Part shown: one piece after another, positions 15,017 to 24,646 of the stretch | How the letters are laid out: each line of letters starts with the position of its first letter | Position numbering within the stretch: position 1 is the first letter of the stretch | NCBI RefSeq assembly: GCF_913060805.1 | Contig: NZ_CAJXTC010000016.1 | Span: forward strand, 1-64,000 | DNA: 64,000 nucleotides | From: an uncultured Draconibacterium sp. | GTDB taxonomy: Bacteria > Bacteroidota > Bacteroidia > Bacteroidales > Prolixibacteraceae | Direction: 5' to 3' | Position numbers and translations under genes: made by a program | The notes under the pieces: generated by a model | The model's database searches: none | Told to the model about the DNA's origin: nothing | Seen by the model: only the letters and a program-made list of their open reading frames with translations

Positions 15017-17686
15017 TTAGTTTTTACCTGAATAATTGAGAACGGGCCATTGCCATCTTTTTAAAACAACTCCGAATAGTGTCTCAGAAACACTTCCATT
15101 TTTTAAGGTAACCTGGTATTCTCCTTCATTAGCTCTGAAGGTAGGCCAATATATTTTGCTGATTCCCGATTCTTGTGGTAAGCTTTTTTCGAAAACCACT
15201 TCCCCGGTTTTGTCTTTAATCTCAATTTTAGTTTCCCCTTTCAATGTTTCTCCAATCTGGTACCAAATTTCTAAACCATTGGGTTCGTTGGGGGAGTTTA
15301 GATGATTGCTTCCGGTCATTTGATAATTTCCCCAGGTTGCCTGCTGCGAGAAGTTCATTTGAGGTTTTGGTTCAATGTCGAATAAATGCAACTCTTTCTT
15401 TTCAACGTCGGAAGTAAGCTGTTGTAGCGGACTGATATCGGTGATCCACGCCGCCCGGCCGTAGGTGCCAACAATCAAGTCGTTTTCCCGCGGGTGAATC
15501 AACATGTCTTTTACAACCACATTGGGCATATTGGCGTTAAACGACGACCAGTTTTCGCCTTTATCTGTCGAGACATAAACGCCCAAATCATTTCCTGCAA
15601 AAAGAAGATTTGGATTTTTCGCATCTTCAATGATAACATTAACCGGAGCATCAGGCAGTCCATTCGTGATCTTCTTCCATGATTTTCCATAATCGTAGGT
15701 TACATAAATGTGTGCGTCAAAAATATCATCAGTAAAACCACATTTCGAAATGTAAGTTGTACCCGCGTCGTGGTTAGATGGAAACACTTTGCTGACCCAC
15801 ATTTTGGCAGGAGCTCCTGCTTTTTCAAGATTTGAAGTCAGATCTGTCCAGGTGTGTCCAAAATCAGTTGTCAACTGAACATGGCCATCGTCGGTGCCCA
15901 CCCAGATTACGCCTGCTTTTAGGGGAGATTCATCCAGAGTGGTGATAGTGCAATATTGAATATGTCCTTTGCCGTGAATTTTTTCCGGATCATTGTCGGT
16001 CAAGTCCGGACTGATTTCTTCCCAGTTTTCGCCGCGATCCAGAGATCGTAATACTTTTTGTGCTCCGGTGTAAATTATTGCGCTGTTGTGCGGCGAAATC
16101 GCCAGTGGGGTGGTCCAGGTGTAACGATAGCGTTCGCCTTCTTCTGGCTGCGGAAGAATTGACTTTCTTTCGCCTTTTTCCTGGTTAATTCTAATATGAG
16201 AGCCAAACTGCGTTGTTGAATAGATCGTTTTATTGTTTTCCGGATCAACTTTCGAGTACATACCGTCCCACATGCCAGTGATAACCCAATCGGCCGGCGT
16301 AATTTGCCCCGACCAGCCATTCGATGGCGCTTTCCATGTTTCATGATCTTGCAGGCCAATATAAATGTTGTAAGGCGTTTCATTATCCGCTTCAACCGTA
16401 TAAACTTCGCCGAGTGGCAGGTGGTAGTAGTGATTCATAGTTTTACCGCCATCGAAAGTGGAATAAATCCCACCGTCAGATCCGAGCATCATGTGACGCG
16501 GGTCTTTTGGATCGATCCAGAAAATGCGGTTGTCACCAAAGTTGGTTTGAAACAATTCCTGTTCGCGGTATTCAGGCCATGTTTTGCCGCCGTCGAGCGT
16601 GTAAAACATATTTACTCCGATTACATATATTTTGTCGGGATCAACAGGATCGATGGTGATTCTGTTAAAACTGTATGCTGCTTTTCCACTCACATCGTTT
16701 GTCTCCGGATCGTTAATCCGTTCCCAGCTATCACCGCCATTTTTTGTAATGTAAACTTCACCTCCAATCAAATTGTCGAACGAGTGGTCGGTGTATTCGT
16801 CAAATTCTGTTGCAGCATTTGGATCAATTCCTGGTTTTACATTCAGGTTTTGAATAACAGCGACAACTATATCTGGATTGGCGCGATGAATATCGAGTCC
16901 AATTCGTCCGAGCGGACCGTTTGGTAAGCCGCCTTCAAGGATTTTCCAGCTTGTACCACCGTCGATTGATTTATAAATTCTGCTTTTCTCACCACCGGGT
17001 TCGTAAGTCCATGCCGTACGTGTTTTCTCGTAGGTCGCAGCATATAAAATGTCAGGATTCGAAGGATTGATCACCAAATCTGTAACACCGGTTTCGTCGT
17101 CAACATACAAAACTTTATCCCAGCTTTTTCCGCCGTCGGTAGTTTTAAATACTCCTCTTTCTTCGTTTTTCGAAAACAGGTGTCCCATTGACGCCACCCA
17201 AACAATATCGGGATTTTTCGGATGGATTACCACTTTTGCAATGTGATGCGAATCGTGTAAACCCATATTTTTCCAGGTCTCGCCGGCGTCAGTCGATTTC
17301 CAAATTCCATTTCCGTAATAAGATGAGCGTGCATTAAAAGCTTCGCCGGTTCCTGCCCAAATAACTTCGGGATCGGAAGGGGCAACAGCAAAATCGCCAA
17401 TGGAAGAGGTTTCAAACGAGTTGGAAACACATTCAAAGGTGGTTCCGTTGTTCACCGTTTTCCAGATTCCGCCACTTCGCGGGCCAACATACCACGTGTA
17501 TTTGTGTTTCTCTCCCGGGTTTTCGGGAACAGCCAGCGAACCCACCCAGGCGCTTATTCTGAAGGCACCGAGATTTCGGTATTGGAATGCATCATATTTT
17601 TTCGAAGAAGAGTCCTGTCCTAAAACTTTTGTAATTGGAGAGGCAAGAAGAAAAAGGACAATTAGTAATTTGAAGAAATCCTTCAT
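15017..17686 (-). CDS. Secreted BNR/VPS10-like beta-propeller protein
   Basis: 889 residues with a signal peptide (MKDFFKLLIVLFLLASPITK). The body consists of many repeats of the Asp-box/BNR type, such as KTTDGGKSWDKVL, KSIDGGTSWKIL, YTLDGGKTWPEY and VTYDYGKSWKKI, each with a preceding (P)xxPxx(I/V)W/Y strand. That is the layout of VPS10/sortilin-like or BNR-repeat glycosyl-hydrolase-like proteins of Bacteroidota. Enzymatic activity is not established; binding of glycans or proteins in the periplasm or at the surface is as likely. It lies 36 bases after a paralogue at 17723 and probably shares its transcript. The C-terminal 120 residues form a separate domain. Confidence 0.8.
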   Translation of the reverse strand: MKDFFKLLIVLFLLASPITKVLGQDSSSKKYDAFQYRNLGAFRISAWVGSLAVPENPGEKHKYTWYVGPRSGGIWKTVNNGTTFECVSNSFETSSIGDFAVAPSDPEVIWAGTGEAFNARSSYYGNGIWKSTDAGETWKNMGLHDSHHIAKVVIHPKNPDIVWVASMGHLFSKNEERGVFKTTDGGKSWDKVLYVDDETGVTDLVINPSNPDILYAATYEKTRTAWTYEPGGEKSRIYKSIDGGTSWKILEGGLPNGPLGRIGLDIHRANPDIVVAVIQNLNVKPGIDPNAATEFDEYTDHSFDNLIGGEVYITKNGGDSWERINDPETNDVSGKAAYSFNRITIDPVDPDKIYVIGVNMFYTLDGGKTWPEYREQELFQTNFGDNRIFWIDPKDPRHMMLGSDGGIYSTFDGGKTMNHYYHLPLGEVYTVEADNETPYNIYIGLQDHETWKAPSNGWSGQITPADWVITGMWDGMYSKVDPENNKTIYSTTQFGSHIRINQEKGERKSILPQPEEGERYRYTWTTPLAISPHNSAIIYTGAQKVLRSLDRGENWEEISPDLTDNDPEKIHGKGHIQYCTITTLDESPLKAGVIWVGTDDGHVQLTTDFGHTWTDLTSNLEKAGAPAKMWVSKVFPSNHDAGTTYISKCGFTDDIFDAHIYVTYDYGKSWKKITNGLPDAPVNVIIEDAKNPNLLFAGNDLGVYVSTDKGENWSSFNANMPNVVVKDMLIHPRENDLIVGTYGRAAWITDISPLQQLTSDVEKKELHLFDIEPKPQMNFSQQATWGNYQMTGSNHLNSPNEPNGLEIWYQIGETLKGETKIEIKDKTGEVVFEKSLPQESGISKIYWPTFRANEGEYQVTLKNGSVSETLFGVVLKRWQWPVLNYSGKN

Positions 17687-17722
17687 GATAAAATGCTATT
17701 TATGATATTGGATAATTATACT

Positions 17723-20092
17723 TTATGGTTCAGGTTCATATCTTCTGCGGCGTGTGAACTTTTCTTTTTCGTTGATTGGATTTGCATCCATAACAAAAAC
17801 ACCGCGGCCATGTGTGGCAATAATAAGCATGTTATCGCGTGGGTGAATTTGAAGGTCGTGCACATAGGCAAATGGCAGGTCGCCCAATACATTCCAGCTT
17901 TCACCTTTGTTTTTGCTGATGTAAACTGATGCGTCGGTGCCGAGGTACAAAACGTCAGGATTGAACGGATCTTCGCGAATAACATTTACCGGCCCCACAG
18001 GAATTTCTCCCGAGATGTCTTTCCATGTTTCTCCAAAGTCGGTCGATTTCCATACATAAACCTGAAAGTCGTCATCGCGTCTGCCGGTTTGTGTCATGTA
18101 AACCGTTCCCAACTCGTATTTCGATGCAATTATTCTGGATACCCAGCGATGAGGCACAGCTCCGCTTCTGATTTCATCCCAGTTTTTACCTCCGTCTTTG
18201 GTTCTCCAAATCCGGCCATCATCAGTTCCTGCGTAAAGCAGGCCAGCCAGTAGTGGCGATTCGTCCAAGGCCTGAATTGTCTGGTAGTTAATGTCGCCAA
18301 ATTTATCAGGATCGTTAAAGGTTAAGTCGGGGCTGATTTTTTCCCAGGTACTTCCTTTGTCGATTGATTTCATAACGTATTGGGTCCCGAAATAAATAAT
18401 GTCGTTGTTGTGTGCTGACATAACTATTGGCGAAACCCATTGTCCGCGTAAAGCCGGCTCATCGGGGTAATTCGGTGGAAGTACCTGTTTGGTGCTTGCA
18501 GGATAACTATTCACTTCGGCACGGGCCAGATTTCCGTAATAAACACTGGCGTAAACGGTGTTGTTATCGCGCGGATCAATTACGTGTGTACTTCCTTCGG
18601 CTCCCAATGTATGTTCAAATTCAACTTGCCGGGCTCTGTCTCTTCCGTATGAAAGATCTACTGTTCCGTAATAACTGTGATGATCCTGTATCGATCCTAA
18701 AACGCGAAATGGAGTGCTGTAATCGAAAGCTACATTATAAAATTGTGCCAGTGGCAGTGGTTCAATCGGGTGTTTCCACGTTTCGCCTGCGTCGTACGAA
18801 ATGGAAATACCTCCGTCTTGTGCATCAATAATGTAATTCGGATTGTTCGGATCGATCCAAAGTCCGTGATGGTCGGCATGTGGATCGCGAATAGGAGTGA
18901 ATGTTTTTCCTCCGTCAGTCGATTTATTTAGCCAGATTCCTAAAGTATAAATGGTATTCTCATCTTTCGGGTCAACCCTGATTTGTCCGAAAACCCAACC
19001 ATAAGTTCCCGAGTGGTTTTCCATATATACTTTTGTTTCAGGAGTTAAACCGCTGGTTTGTTGCCATGTTTCGCCGGCGTCGGTCGATTTGTAAACGGTG
19101 GCACCTTTTATTACGTCTTGTTTCTGTCGGTTGTACGAATCCAGTTCTCCTTTTTTTGCCTGGTAGGCAATTTCGTAATTGTCGAGTAAAGCGTAAAGAA
19201 CATTCGGATTGGTTGGTGAAACATCAATTCCAATGCGGCCACGATCTTTCGCTTCGGGCAAACCTGTGTTGATTTGTTTCCAGTTTTCTCCTCCGTCGGT
19301 TGATTTCCAAATGCCGCAATTTCTTGTTTTTTCGAATGTTCTTGGATCGTTCCATTTCAAACGCATTCTTTCCCAACTTGTAGCGTAAATCGTCTCCGGA
19401 TCGGTAGGATCGAGCACAATATCGAAAACCCCGGTGTTTTCATCTATTTCAAGAATTTTATCCCATGTTGCTCCTCCGTCTGTGGTTTTGTATAAACCAC
19501 GCTCTTCATTTGGTGTCCATTCGTGGCCGGTTGCTGCCACATAAACGATATCCGAATTTTCAGGATGAACTCTGATTCTTCCGATAGTGTGAGTATTCTC
19601 CAAACCCATCACTTTCCACGATTTTCCACCGTCGGTAGTTTTGAATACTCCGCATCCTGCATTTGAGCTTCTGAAAATGTTGGCTTCTCCGGTTCCTACC
19701 CAAACCACGTCCTTGTTTTGAGGATCGATGGCAATGTCGCCAATCGAAGCTGTTGGCATTTCGTCAAAAACGGGCTCAAAAGTCGTTCCCTCGTTTACCG
19801 ATTTCCAAACGCCGCCTGTTGCCGATCCAACCCAAATGGTGTATTGGTTTCCTCTTGGTGAAATCGCTTCAACATCAGTGCATCTTCCGCTAATGTTTAT
19901 AGGGCCAATGTATTGCCAGTGATTGTCTTTGTAAGGCGATGTTTCAGCTAATTCCTTTTGCTTGCTGAACATTTTAATACGCTCTTTTCCTGATAAAACG
20001 GGCTTCTTCTCCTGTGAATAGCCGGCAAAGGAGGCAAGGAGAAAAAGGATTGTAAGTCCTTTTGTAAAGTTGGTTTTTAGATTGTTTCTCAT
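17723..20092 (-). CDS. Secreted BNR/VPS10-like beta-propeller protein, paralogue
   Basis: 789 residues from the ATG at 20092, which gives a normal signal peptide (LTILFLLASFAGYSQ); the longer open frame to 20158 adds an unlikely charged extension. It carries the same Asp-box repeats as its downstream neighbour (KTTDGGKSWKVM, KTTDGGATWDKIL, KSTDGGENWKQI, KSIDKGSTWEKI, KSTDFGETWKDI). The order of repeats and linker text are alike, so the pair arose by tandem duplication. It ends in a basic tail (FTRRRRYEPEP) and lacks the extra C-terminal domain of the paralogue. Role unknown; secretion is clear. Confidence 0.8.
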   Translation of the reverse strand: MRNNLKTNFTKGLTILFLLASFAGYSQEKKPVLSGKERIKMFSKQKELAETSPYKDNHWQYIGPINISGRCTDVEAISPRGNQYTIWVGSATGGVWKSVNEGTTFEPVFDEMPTASIGDIAIDPQNKDVVWVGTGEANIFRSSNAGCGVFKTTDGGKSWKVMGLENTHTIGRIRVHPENSDIVYVAATGHEWTPNEERGLYKTTDGGATWDKILEIDENTGVFDIVLDPTDPETIYATSWERMRLKWNDPRTFEKTRNCGIWKSTDGGENWKQINTGLPEAKDRGRIGIDVSPTNPNVLYALLDNYEIAYQAKKGELDSYNRQKQDVIKGATVYKSTDAGETWQQTSGLTPETKVYMENHSGTYGWVFGQIRVDPKDENTIYTLGIWLNKSTDGGKTFTPIRDPHADHHGLWIDPNNPNYIIDAQDGGISISYDAGETWKHPIEPLPLAQFYNVAFDYSTPFRVLGSIQDHHSYYGTVDLSYGRDRARQVEFEHTLGAEGSTHVIDPRDNNTVYASVYYGNLARAEVNSYPASTKQVLPPNYPDEPALRGQWVSPIVMSAHNNDIIYFGTQYVMKSIDKGSTWEKISPDLTFNDPDKFGDINYQTIQALDESPLLAGLLYAGTDDGRIWRTKDGGKNWDEIRSGAVPHRWVSRIIASKYELGTVYMTQTGRRDDDFQVYVWKSTDFGETWKDISGEIPVGPVNVIREDPFNPDVLYLGTDASVYISKNKGESWNVLGDLPFAYVHDLQIHPRDNMLIIATHGRGVFVMDANPINEKEKFTRRRRYEPEP

Positions 20093-20410
20093 TGATGATA
20101 TGCTTTTTATTTTGGAAATACGTCTATTGAAAACACATAAAGATAATATCTCGAACATGAATTCGTCATAGTTTTAGTTGATGTGAAAATGACAAGGTAT
20201 ACAATATTTATATAACATTTGGTCGGTGCATCAAGATATTGAGCATCATTATGACAAATGTTATAAAGATGATAACCTTTATTCTGCCGGAGGAGATAGT
20301 AAATAGTATTTCGAGTTGTTCTGAAGCCCTGCGTAGAATTGACTCGCAATGAAAGTCAAACCACTTTTAAATGGTTAGAGTAGCAGATGCAATAGGTGAA
20401 AATTAGGCAT

Positions 20411-20573
20411 AAAAAATGCCCTCCCGGGCAAAAAGGAAGGGGAAAGCTCTATGGACGCTTTTTGAAGATGATTGATAATTTACAAACCCCTAAACACAAA
20501 ACCAATCATAAATACAGAAGTCGCTTTCCCCTTTTAAGTTTTACTTATTGAAAATAAAACCAACCATTAAATC
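20411..20573 (-). ncRNA. Candidate small structured RNA
   Basis: On the minus strand a consensus -7 box (TATATTTG, 20586 to 20579) precedes a stretch of about 160 bases that ends in a terminator hairpin (arms 20426-20430 and 20417-20421) followed by six T. Inside it, perfect 11-bp arms (20523-20533 and 20437-20447) and a second pair of 7-bp arms nested within give one long interrupted hairpin. No reading frame is conserved within it. The shape recalls 6S-like RNAs, but I see no family-specific sequence. It could also be an attenuator upstream of the propeller operon, 320 bases away. Confidence 0.5.
20417..20430 (-). terminator. Intrinsic terminator of the candidate small RNA
   Basis: Read on the minus strand, a 5-bp GC stem with a 4-base loop is followed by TTTTTT (20416-20411). 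Confidence 0.55.
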
Positions 20574-20578
20574 AATAG

Positions 20579-20586
20579 CAAATATA
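20579..20586 (-). promoter_or_regulatory. -7 box for the candidate small RNA
   Basis: TATATTTG on the minus strand matches the Bacteroidetes TAnnTTTG consensus exactly. Transcription would start near 20573. Confidence 0.45.
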
Positions 20587-20733
20587 AGGAAATGATTAAT
20601 TCATAAAAGCCTTATCGAACATAAAATCACTTTTGTGCATATAAAAAAGGTTGGTTTTCCCATATTGGGAAAATCTATTTTTATTTGGGAAATGACACTG
20701 TAAACAAAGATGATGCAGTAATGAATATTGAAT

Positions 20734-20741
20734 TATATTTG
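20734..20741 (+). promoter_or_regulatory. -7 box of rlmD
   Basis: TATATTTG, an exact TAnnTTTG match, lies 17 bases before the GTG start at 20759. The expected start of transcription is near 20747, giving a leader of about 12 bases. Confidence 0.6.
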
Positions 20742-20758
20742 CGCAAAATTAGATAGCT

Positions 20759-22174
20759 GTGGGAAGAAGAAAAAGAAATAAGCCGTTTTACGAGAATGTA
20801 AGAATTGAAGATATTGGTGCCGAAGGAAAAGCCCTTGCACGAGTTGGCGACGTAGTTGTTTTTACCAAACTAGCCATTCCCGGCGACGTTGTAGACTTAC
20901 AGGTAACAAAGAAAAGAAAACGTTACCAGGAAGCCATTATTAAAGAATTTAAAGCATACAGCGAAGACCACGCTGAAGCTTTCTGCGAGCATTTTGGTGT
21001 TTGCGGAGGATGTAAATGGCAAATTCTTCCTTACGAAAAACAATTGTACTACAAACAAAAACAGGTTCAGGATCAGCTTTCAAGGATAGGGAAAGTGGAA
21101 ATGCCTGAAATGATGCCTATTCTTGGTTCGGAGAAGAACACTTTCTACAGAAATAAAATGGAATTCACTTTCTCGAACAAACGTTGGTTGAGTTACGATG
21201 AAATTGAACGCGATGAAGAAATAAAAGATCCGAATGCGCTTGGTTTTCATGTACCCGGCTTGTTTGATAAGGTGGTGAATATTGATAAATGCTGGTTGCA
21301 GGACGATCCGTCGAACCAAATTCGCAACTTTATTTACGATTATGCTATCAAAGAAAAACTATCATTCTTTGACATTCGCGAACAAAAAGGATTTTTAAGA
21401 ACGCTGATAATCAGAACTACATCAACAGGCGAGTTAATGGTAATTGTAAGTTTCTTTTACGAGGATGAGCCGGCCCGCGAACAGTTGTTAAAGGCGGTAA
21501 AAAATGAGTTTCCGGGAATTACTTCGCTGATGTATGTAATTAATACAAAAGGAAACGATACGATTACCGATCAGGATATAGAAGTGTTTTCGGGGCGCGA
21601 TTATGTGCTGGAAGAAATGGAGGGCCTGAAATTTAAGATCGGCCCAAAAAGCTTTTATCAAACCAACTCTGAACAGGCTTACGAGTTGTATAAAGTTGCC
21701 CGCGACTTTGCCGAACTAACCGGAGATGAGACAGTTTACGACCTGTACACCGGAACCGGAACGATCGCCAATTTTGTGGCTAAAAAGGCGAAAAAGGTGG
21801 TTGGTATTGAATATGTTCCTGAGGCGATTGAGGATGCTAAAATAAACTCGGAACTGAATAACATCGAAAATACATCGTTTTTTGCCGGCGATATGAAAGA
21901 TGTACTTAACGAAACATTTATTAATGAACACGGCACGCCGGAAGTGGTGATTACCGATCCGCCAAGGGCCGGAATGCACGCTGATGTTGTGGACACCATT
22001 TTAAAAATGGAGCCCAATAAAATTGTTTATGTTAGCTGTAATCCTGCTACGCAGGCACGCGACCTTGCAATGTTCGATTCGTTGTACCAAATTGAGAAAA
22101 TTCAGCCCGTAGATATGTTTCCCCACACACATCACGTGGAAAATGTGGTAATGCTCAGAAAAAGACTTGATTAA
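20759..22174 (+). CDS. rlmD: 23S rRNA (uracil-5-)-methyltransferase RlmD
   Basis: 471 residues with a GTG start. The N-terminal TRAM domain (about residues 8-65; EDIGAEGKALARVGDVVVFT) binds RNA. An iron-sulfur cluster motif follows with cysteines at 76, 82 and 85 (CEHFGVCGGC) and a fourth near 180 (DKCWLQ). The Rossmann methyltransferase domain has VYDLYTGTGTIANFVA near 318 and the catalytic cysteine in VYVSCNPATQARDL near 427. The enzyme makes m5U in 23S rRNA with S-adenosylmethionine. Several paralogues (RlmC, RlmD, TrmA-like) share this build, so the exact target base is inferred. Confidence 0.9.
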   Translation: MGRRKRNKPFYENVRIEDIGAEGKALARVGDVVVFTKLAIPGDVVDLQVTKKRKRYQEAIIKEFKAYSEDHAEAFCEHFGVCGGCKWQILPYEKQLYYKQKQVQDQLSRIGKVEMPEMMPILGSEKNTFYRNKMEFTFSNKRWLSYDEIERDEEIKDPNALGFHVPGLFDKVVNIDKCWLQDDPSNQIRNFIYDYAIKEKLSFFDIREQKGFLRTLIIRTTSTGELMVIVSFFYEDEPAREQLLKAVKNEFPGITSLMYVINTKGNDTITDQDIEVFSGRDYVLEEMEGLKFKIGPKSFYQTNSEQAYELYKVARDFAELTGDETVYDLYTGTGTIANFVAKKAKKVVGIEYVPEAIEDAKINSELNNIENTSFFAGDMKDVLNETFINEHGTPEVVITDPPRAGMHADVVDTILKMEPNKIVYVSCNPATQARDLAMFDSLYQIEKIQPVDMFPHTHHVENVVMLRKRLD

Positions 22175-22321
22175 TTACGTAAAATAGCCTAACTTGTTGT
22201 GGCAAATTGCAATTAAAAGTTGCAAAAAATAAGGGTCGTATTAAGAAGCAGGATGCTTTCTTAATATTGTTATATGTATAATGTTAAACAAGTTTTCTGA
22301 AAATCCTAAATTCAAATAATT

Positions 22322-23872
22322 ATGAAAAGAGTATTACTTTTTCTATTTGCATTTGTTCCAATGTTGGCATTTGCTCAACAAGAATGTGTCTATTTTAAAA
22401 AAATGGTCAAACTCGAGACTGAGAAGACCGACCTCAATACAACTCAAAGTGATTTTGGCCCCGGATTCGTGGGCGACGAGCTTTGGTACTCGGCATATAC
22501 CGATGAGGAGATTGAAAAGTTAAATAGTGGTTCTGATAAGGATATTTATTATAATCTGTATGCTACTCCTACCGACTCAAAAGGAAACGTAAAGTCGGGC
22601 AAAAGTGTTAAGCTGGCTTCGGCAAGCGAAGGTTATCACGCAGGGCCGGTATCGTATTGCGAAGCCACCGGAGAGCTCTTTGTTACCTTAAGTAACTTCG
22701 AAAATCCGGAGGTGCGCAACAAGGTTTATCAGAAGGCTGATATCCGCCTGAAAATTATCATTGCCAAAAAGGTAAATGGCGAGTGGCAGAAAACCGGCGA
22801 ATTACCATTTAATGATCCAACATATTCTGTTGGTCACCCAAGTGTTACTGTTACTGGCGATACCTTGTATTTTGTTTCAGATATTCCTGAAAAGGGATTA
22901 GGAGGAACTGATATATACATGTCGGTTCGTTCAAGTGGAACCTGGGGCGAAATGCAAAACCTGGGCGACGCTGTAAATACGGAGAAAAACGAAATGTTTC
23001 CGTTTATTCATAAAGGCAAATTCCTGATTTTCGCATCAAACGGAAGAGGGTCGGGTGATGATCTGGACCTTTATAATGTTGGGTTATTTGGTGATAACAT
23101 TACCGGAGTTGCTGAACTAACTGAGTTAAATTCTGATGGTGATGATTTTGGTTTTGTAATTCACCCCGATGAGGAAGTGGGGTATTATTGCTCGAATAAA
23201 TCAGGCGGAATGGGAAGCGACGACATTTATAAAGTGTTGCTCGAAAAACAAGGATCATATGATCTTGAGCTGGTTGTTATGAATAAGAAAACAATGGAGC
23301 CGGTAAATGATGCTAAAATTACTTTCGGCGGTGTTGTTGAGTTTATAGCTGGAATTCTGTTTAAGAAAGAATTGGAAAAAGATAAATCGTATTCTGTGGC
23401 TACCAATATTGATGGTTTCATGAACGATTCGAAAACTATTTCTACCGTTGGAAAACCTTTTGGCGTAATTCGCGACACTTTGTGGGTTGAGAAAGTAGAA
23501 GTAGGACAGAAGTTTGTTATGGAGAATATTTATTACGACTTTGACAAATGGGATATTTTACCGGCATCGGAAGTTGAACTGGATAAGTTGGTAAAAGTAA
23601 TGAATGACAACCCTGACTGGAAAGTTGAATTGGGATCACACACCGACAGCCGTGGTAGCGATGCATACAACAAAATACTTAGTCAGAAACGTTCGGATTC
23701 AGCGGTTAGTTATATTGTGAGTAAAGGAATTGATGCCGACAGAATTACAGCCATGGGATACGGCGAATCGCAGTTGGTAAACCAATGCGACGACGGTGTT
23801 CCTTGTTCAAAAGAAGAACATCGTAAAAACCGTAGAACTGAATTTAAGATACTTGAAATGAATGGAAATTAG
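22322..23872 (+). CDS. OmpA-family outer-membrane/peptidoglycan-binding protein with PD40 repeats
   Basis: 516 residues with a signal peptide (VLLFLFAFVPMLAFAQQ). The middle (about 130-310) holds WD40-like/PD40 beta-propeller repeats (VSDIPEKGLGGTDIYMSVR, ASNGRGSGDDLDLYN, SNKSGGMGSDDIYKV). A carboxypeptidase-regulatory-like strand region follows (about 320-395). The OmpA peptidoglycan-binding domain is at 400-510, with YYDFDKWDILPASEVELDK, ELGSHTDSRGSDAYN, LSQKRSDSAVSYIVSKGI and NRRTEFKI. It probably anchors the outer membrane to the cell wall. It is monocistronic with its own terminator. Confidence 0.9.
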   Translation: MKRVLLFLFAFVPMLAFAQQECVYFKKMVKLETEKTDLNTTQSDFGPGFVGDELWYSAYTDEEIEKLNSGSDKDIYYNLYATPTDSKGNVKSGKSVKLASASEGYHAGPVSYCEATGELFVTLSNFENPEVRNKVYQKADIRLKIIIAKKVNGEWQKTGELPFNDPTYSVGHPSVTVTGDTLYFVSDIPEKGLGGTDIYMSVRSSGTWGEMQNLGDAVNTEKNEMFPFIHKGKFLIFASNGRGSGDDLDLYNVGLFGDNITGVAELTELNSDGDDFGFVIHPDEEVGYYCSNKSGGMGSDDIYKVLLEKQGSYDLELVVMNKKTMEPVNDAKITFGGVVEFIAGILFKKELEKDKSYSVATNIDGFMNDSKTISTVGKPFGVIRDTLWVEKVEVGQKFVMENIYYDFDKWDILPASEVELDKLVKVMNDNPDWKVELGSHTDSRGSDAYNKILSQKRSDSAVSYIVSKGIDADRITAMGYGESQLVNQCDDGVPCSKEEHRKNRRTEFKILEMNGN

Positions 23873-23901
23873 TATTAAGTAATTTATATACCAATCATCT
23901 G

Positions 23902-23935
23902 AAAGCTGTTCTTTTTAAAAGAGCAGCTTTTTTTT
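23902..23935 (+). terminator. Intrinsic terminator of the OmpA-family gene
   Basis: Arms 23902-23908 and 23924-23930 form a perfect 7-bp base with a looser top, followed by eight T. It lies 29 bases after the stop codon. Confidence 0.8.
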
Positions 23936-23983
23936 GCCCAGAAGTTTGGACTTGTAGTCTAATTTTTAATGGATAACGGGTTA

Positions 23984-24637
23984 TTACAGCGAAATAAGCT
24001 GATTTTTAAACGCATAAATAACCAGGTTTACGGTGTTAAAAGTTTCGGTTTTTTGGAAGAGGTTGCTTTTGTGTTTTTCCACTGTTTTAGGGCTTAAATG
24101 AATGAGTTCGGCAATTTGCTCATTGTTTAGCCCTTTGCAAATCAGGTTAAGGATTTCTTTCTCGCGCGAAGTGAATTTATCGAGAATTTGTTCGCCCGAT
24201 TTGCGTTCTTTGTCTTTATACAAATTGCGCGAAATTACTTTTATAATTTCCGAAGAGAAGTAACTGCCTCCGTCGGCTACTTTTTTAATGGCTTTTTCAA
24301 AGTCTTCAATGTCCGAGCGTTTTAGCATATAACCTTCCACACCGGCCGAAATCATTTGCTCAATATATTCATCGTCGGCAAACGATGTCAGTGCAATAAC
24401 TTTTAGCTCAGGATATTTTTTGAGTGCTTGTTTTGTGGCTCCAATGCCGTTCATTTTCGGCATATTAATATCCATTAAAACGATGTCGGGTTGCACATCC
24501 TCAATAAGTTCCAGAAACGCTTCACCATTTGCTGCTTCGCCAGCAACCGTCACAAAATCGAAATTGTTTAACAGCATTATTAAACCATCTCTAAAAATTT
24601 TGTGGTCGTCAACGATTATAATGTTTGTGTTCTCCAT
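23984..24637 (-). CDS. NarL/LuxR-family response regulator
   Basis: 217 residues. The receiver domain (1-120) has the acidic pair in IIIVDDHKIF and the phospho-acceptor aspartate in DIVLMDINMPKMNG near residue 56, with a lysine in GVEGYMLKRSD. The LuxR-type helix-turn-helix is at about 150-210 (FTSREKEILNLICKGLNNEQ, then LSPKTVEKHKSNLFQK). It is encoded 9 bases after its cognate sensor kinase, so the two form a two-component system. Targets are unknown; the neighbouring OmpA-family and V-ATPase genes are not obviously linked. Confidence 0.93.
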   Translation of the reverse strand: MENTNIIIVDDHKIFRDGLIMLLNNFDFVTVAGEAANGEAFLELIEDVQPDIVLMDINMPKMNGIGATKQALKKYPELKVIALTSFADDEYIEQMISAGVEGYMLKRSDIEDFEKAIKKVADGGSYFSSEIIKVISRNLYKDKERKSGEQILDKFTSREKEILNLICKGLNNEQIAELIHLSPKTVEKHKSNLFQKTETFNTVNLVIYAFKNQLISL

Positions 24638-24646
24638 GTTCGTGAA

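Larger units (their letters stand above)
20093..20758. other. Long divergent intergenic region between the propeller operon and rlmD
   Basis: About 670 bases without a supportable protein gene. The left half should hold the promoter of the minus-strand propeller operon, but I find no exact TAnnTTTG box. The right half carries the candidate small RNA (20411-20573) and the rlmD promoter. Confidence 0.6.

Noticed and set aside
20411-20573. Firm assignment of the candidate RNA as 6S RNA
   Set aside because: Only the general hairpin shape agrees; no conserved central-bubble sequence could be verified by eye.
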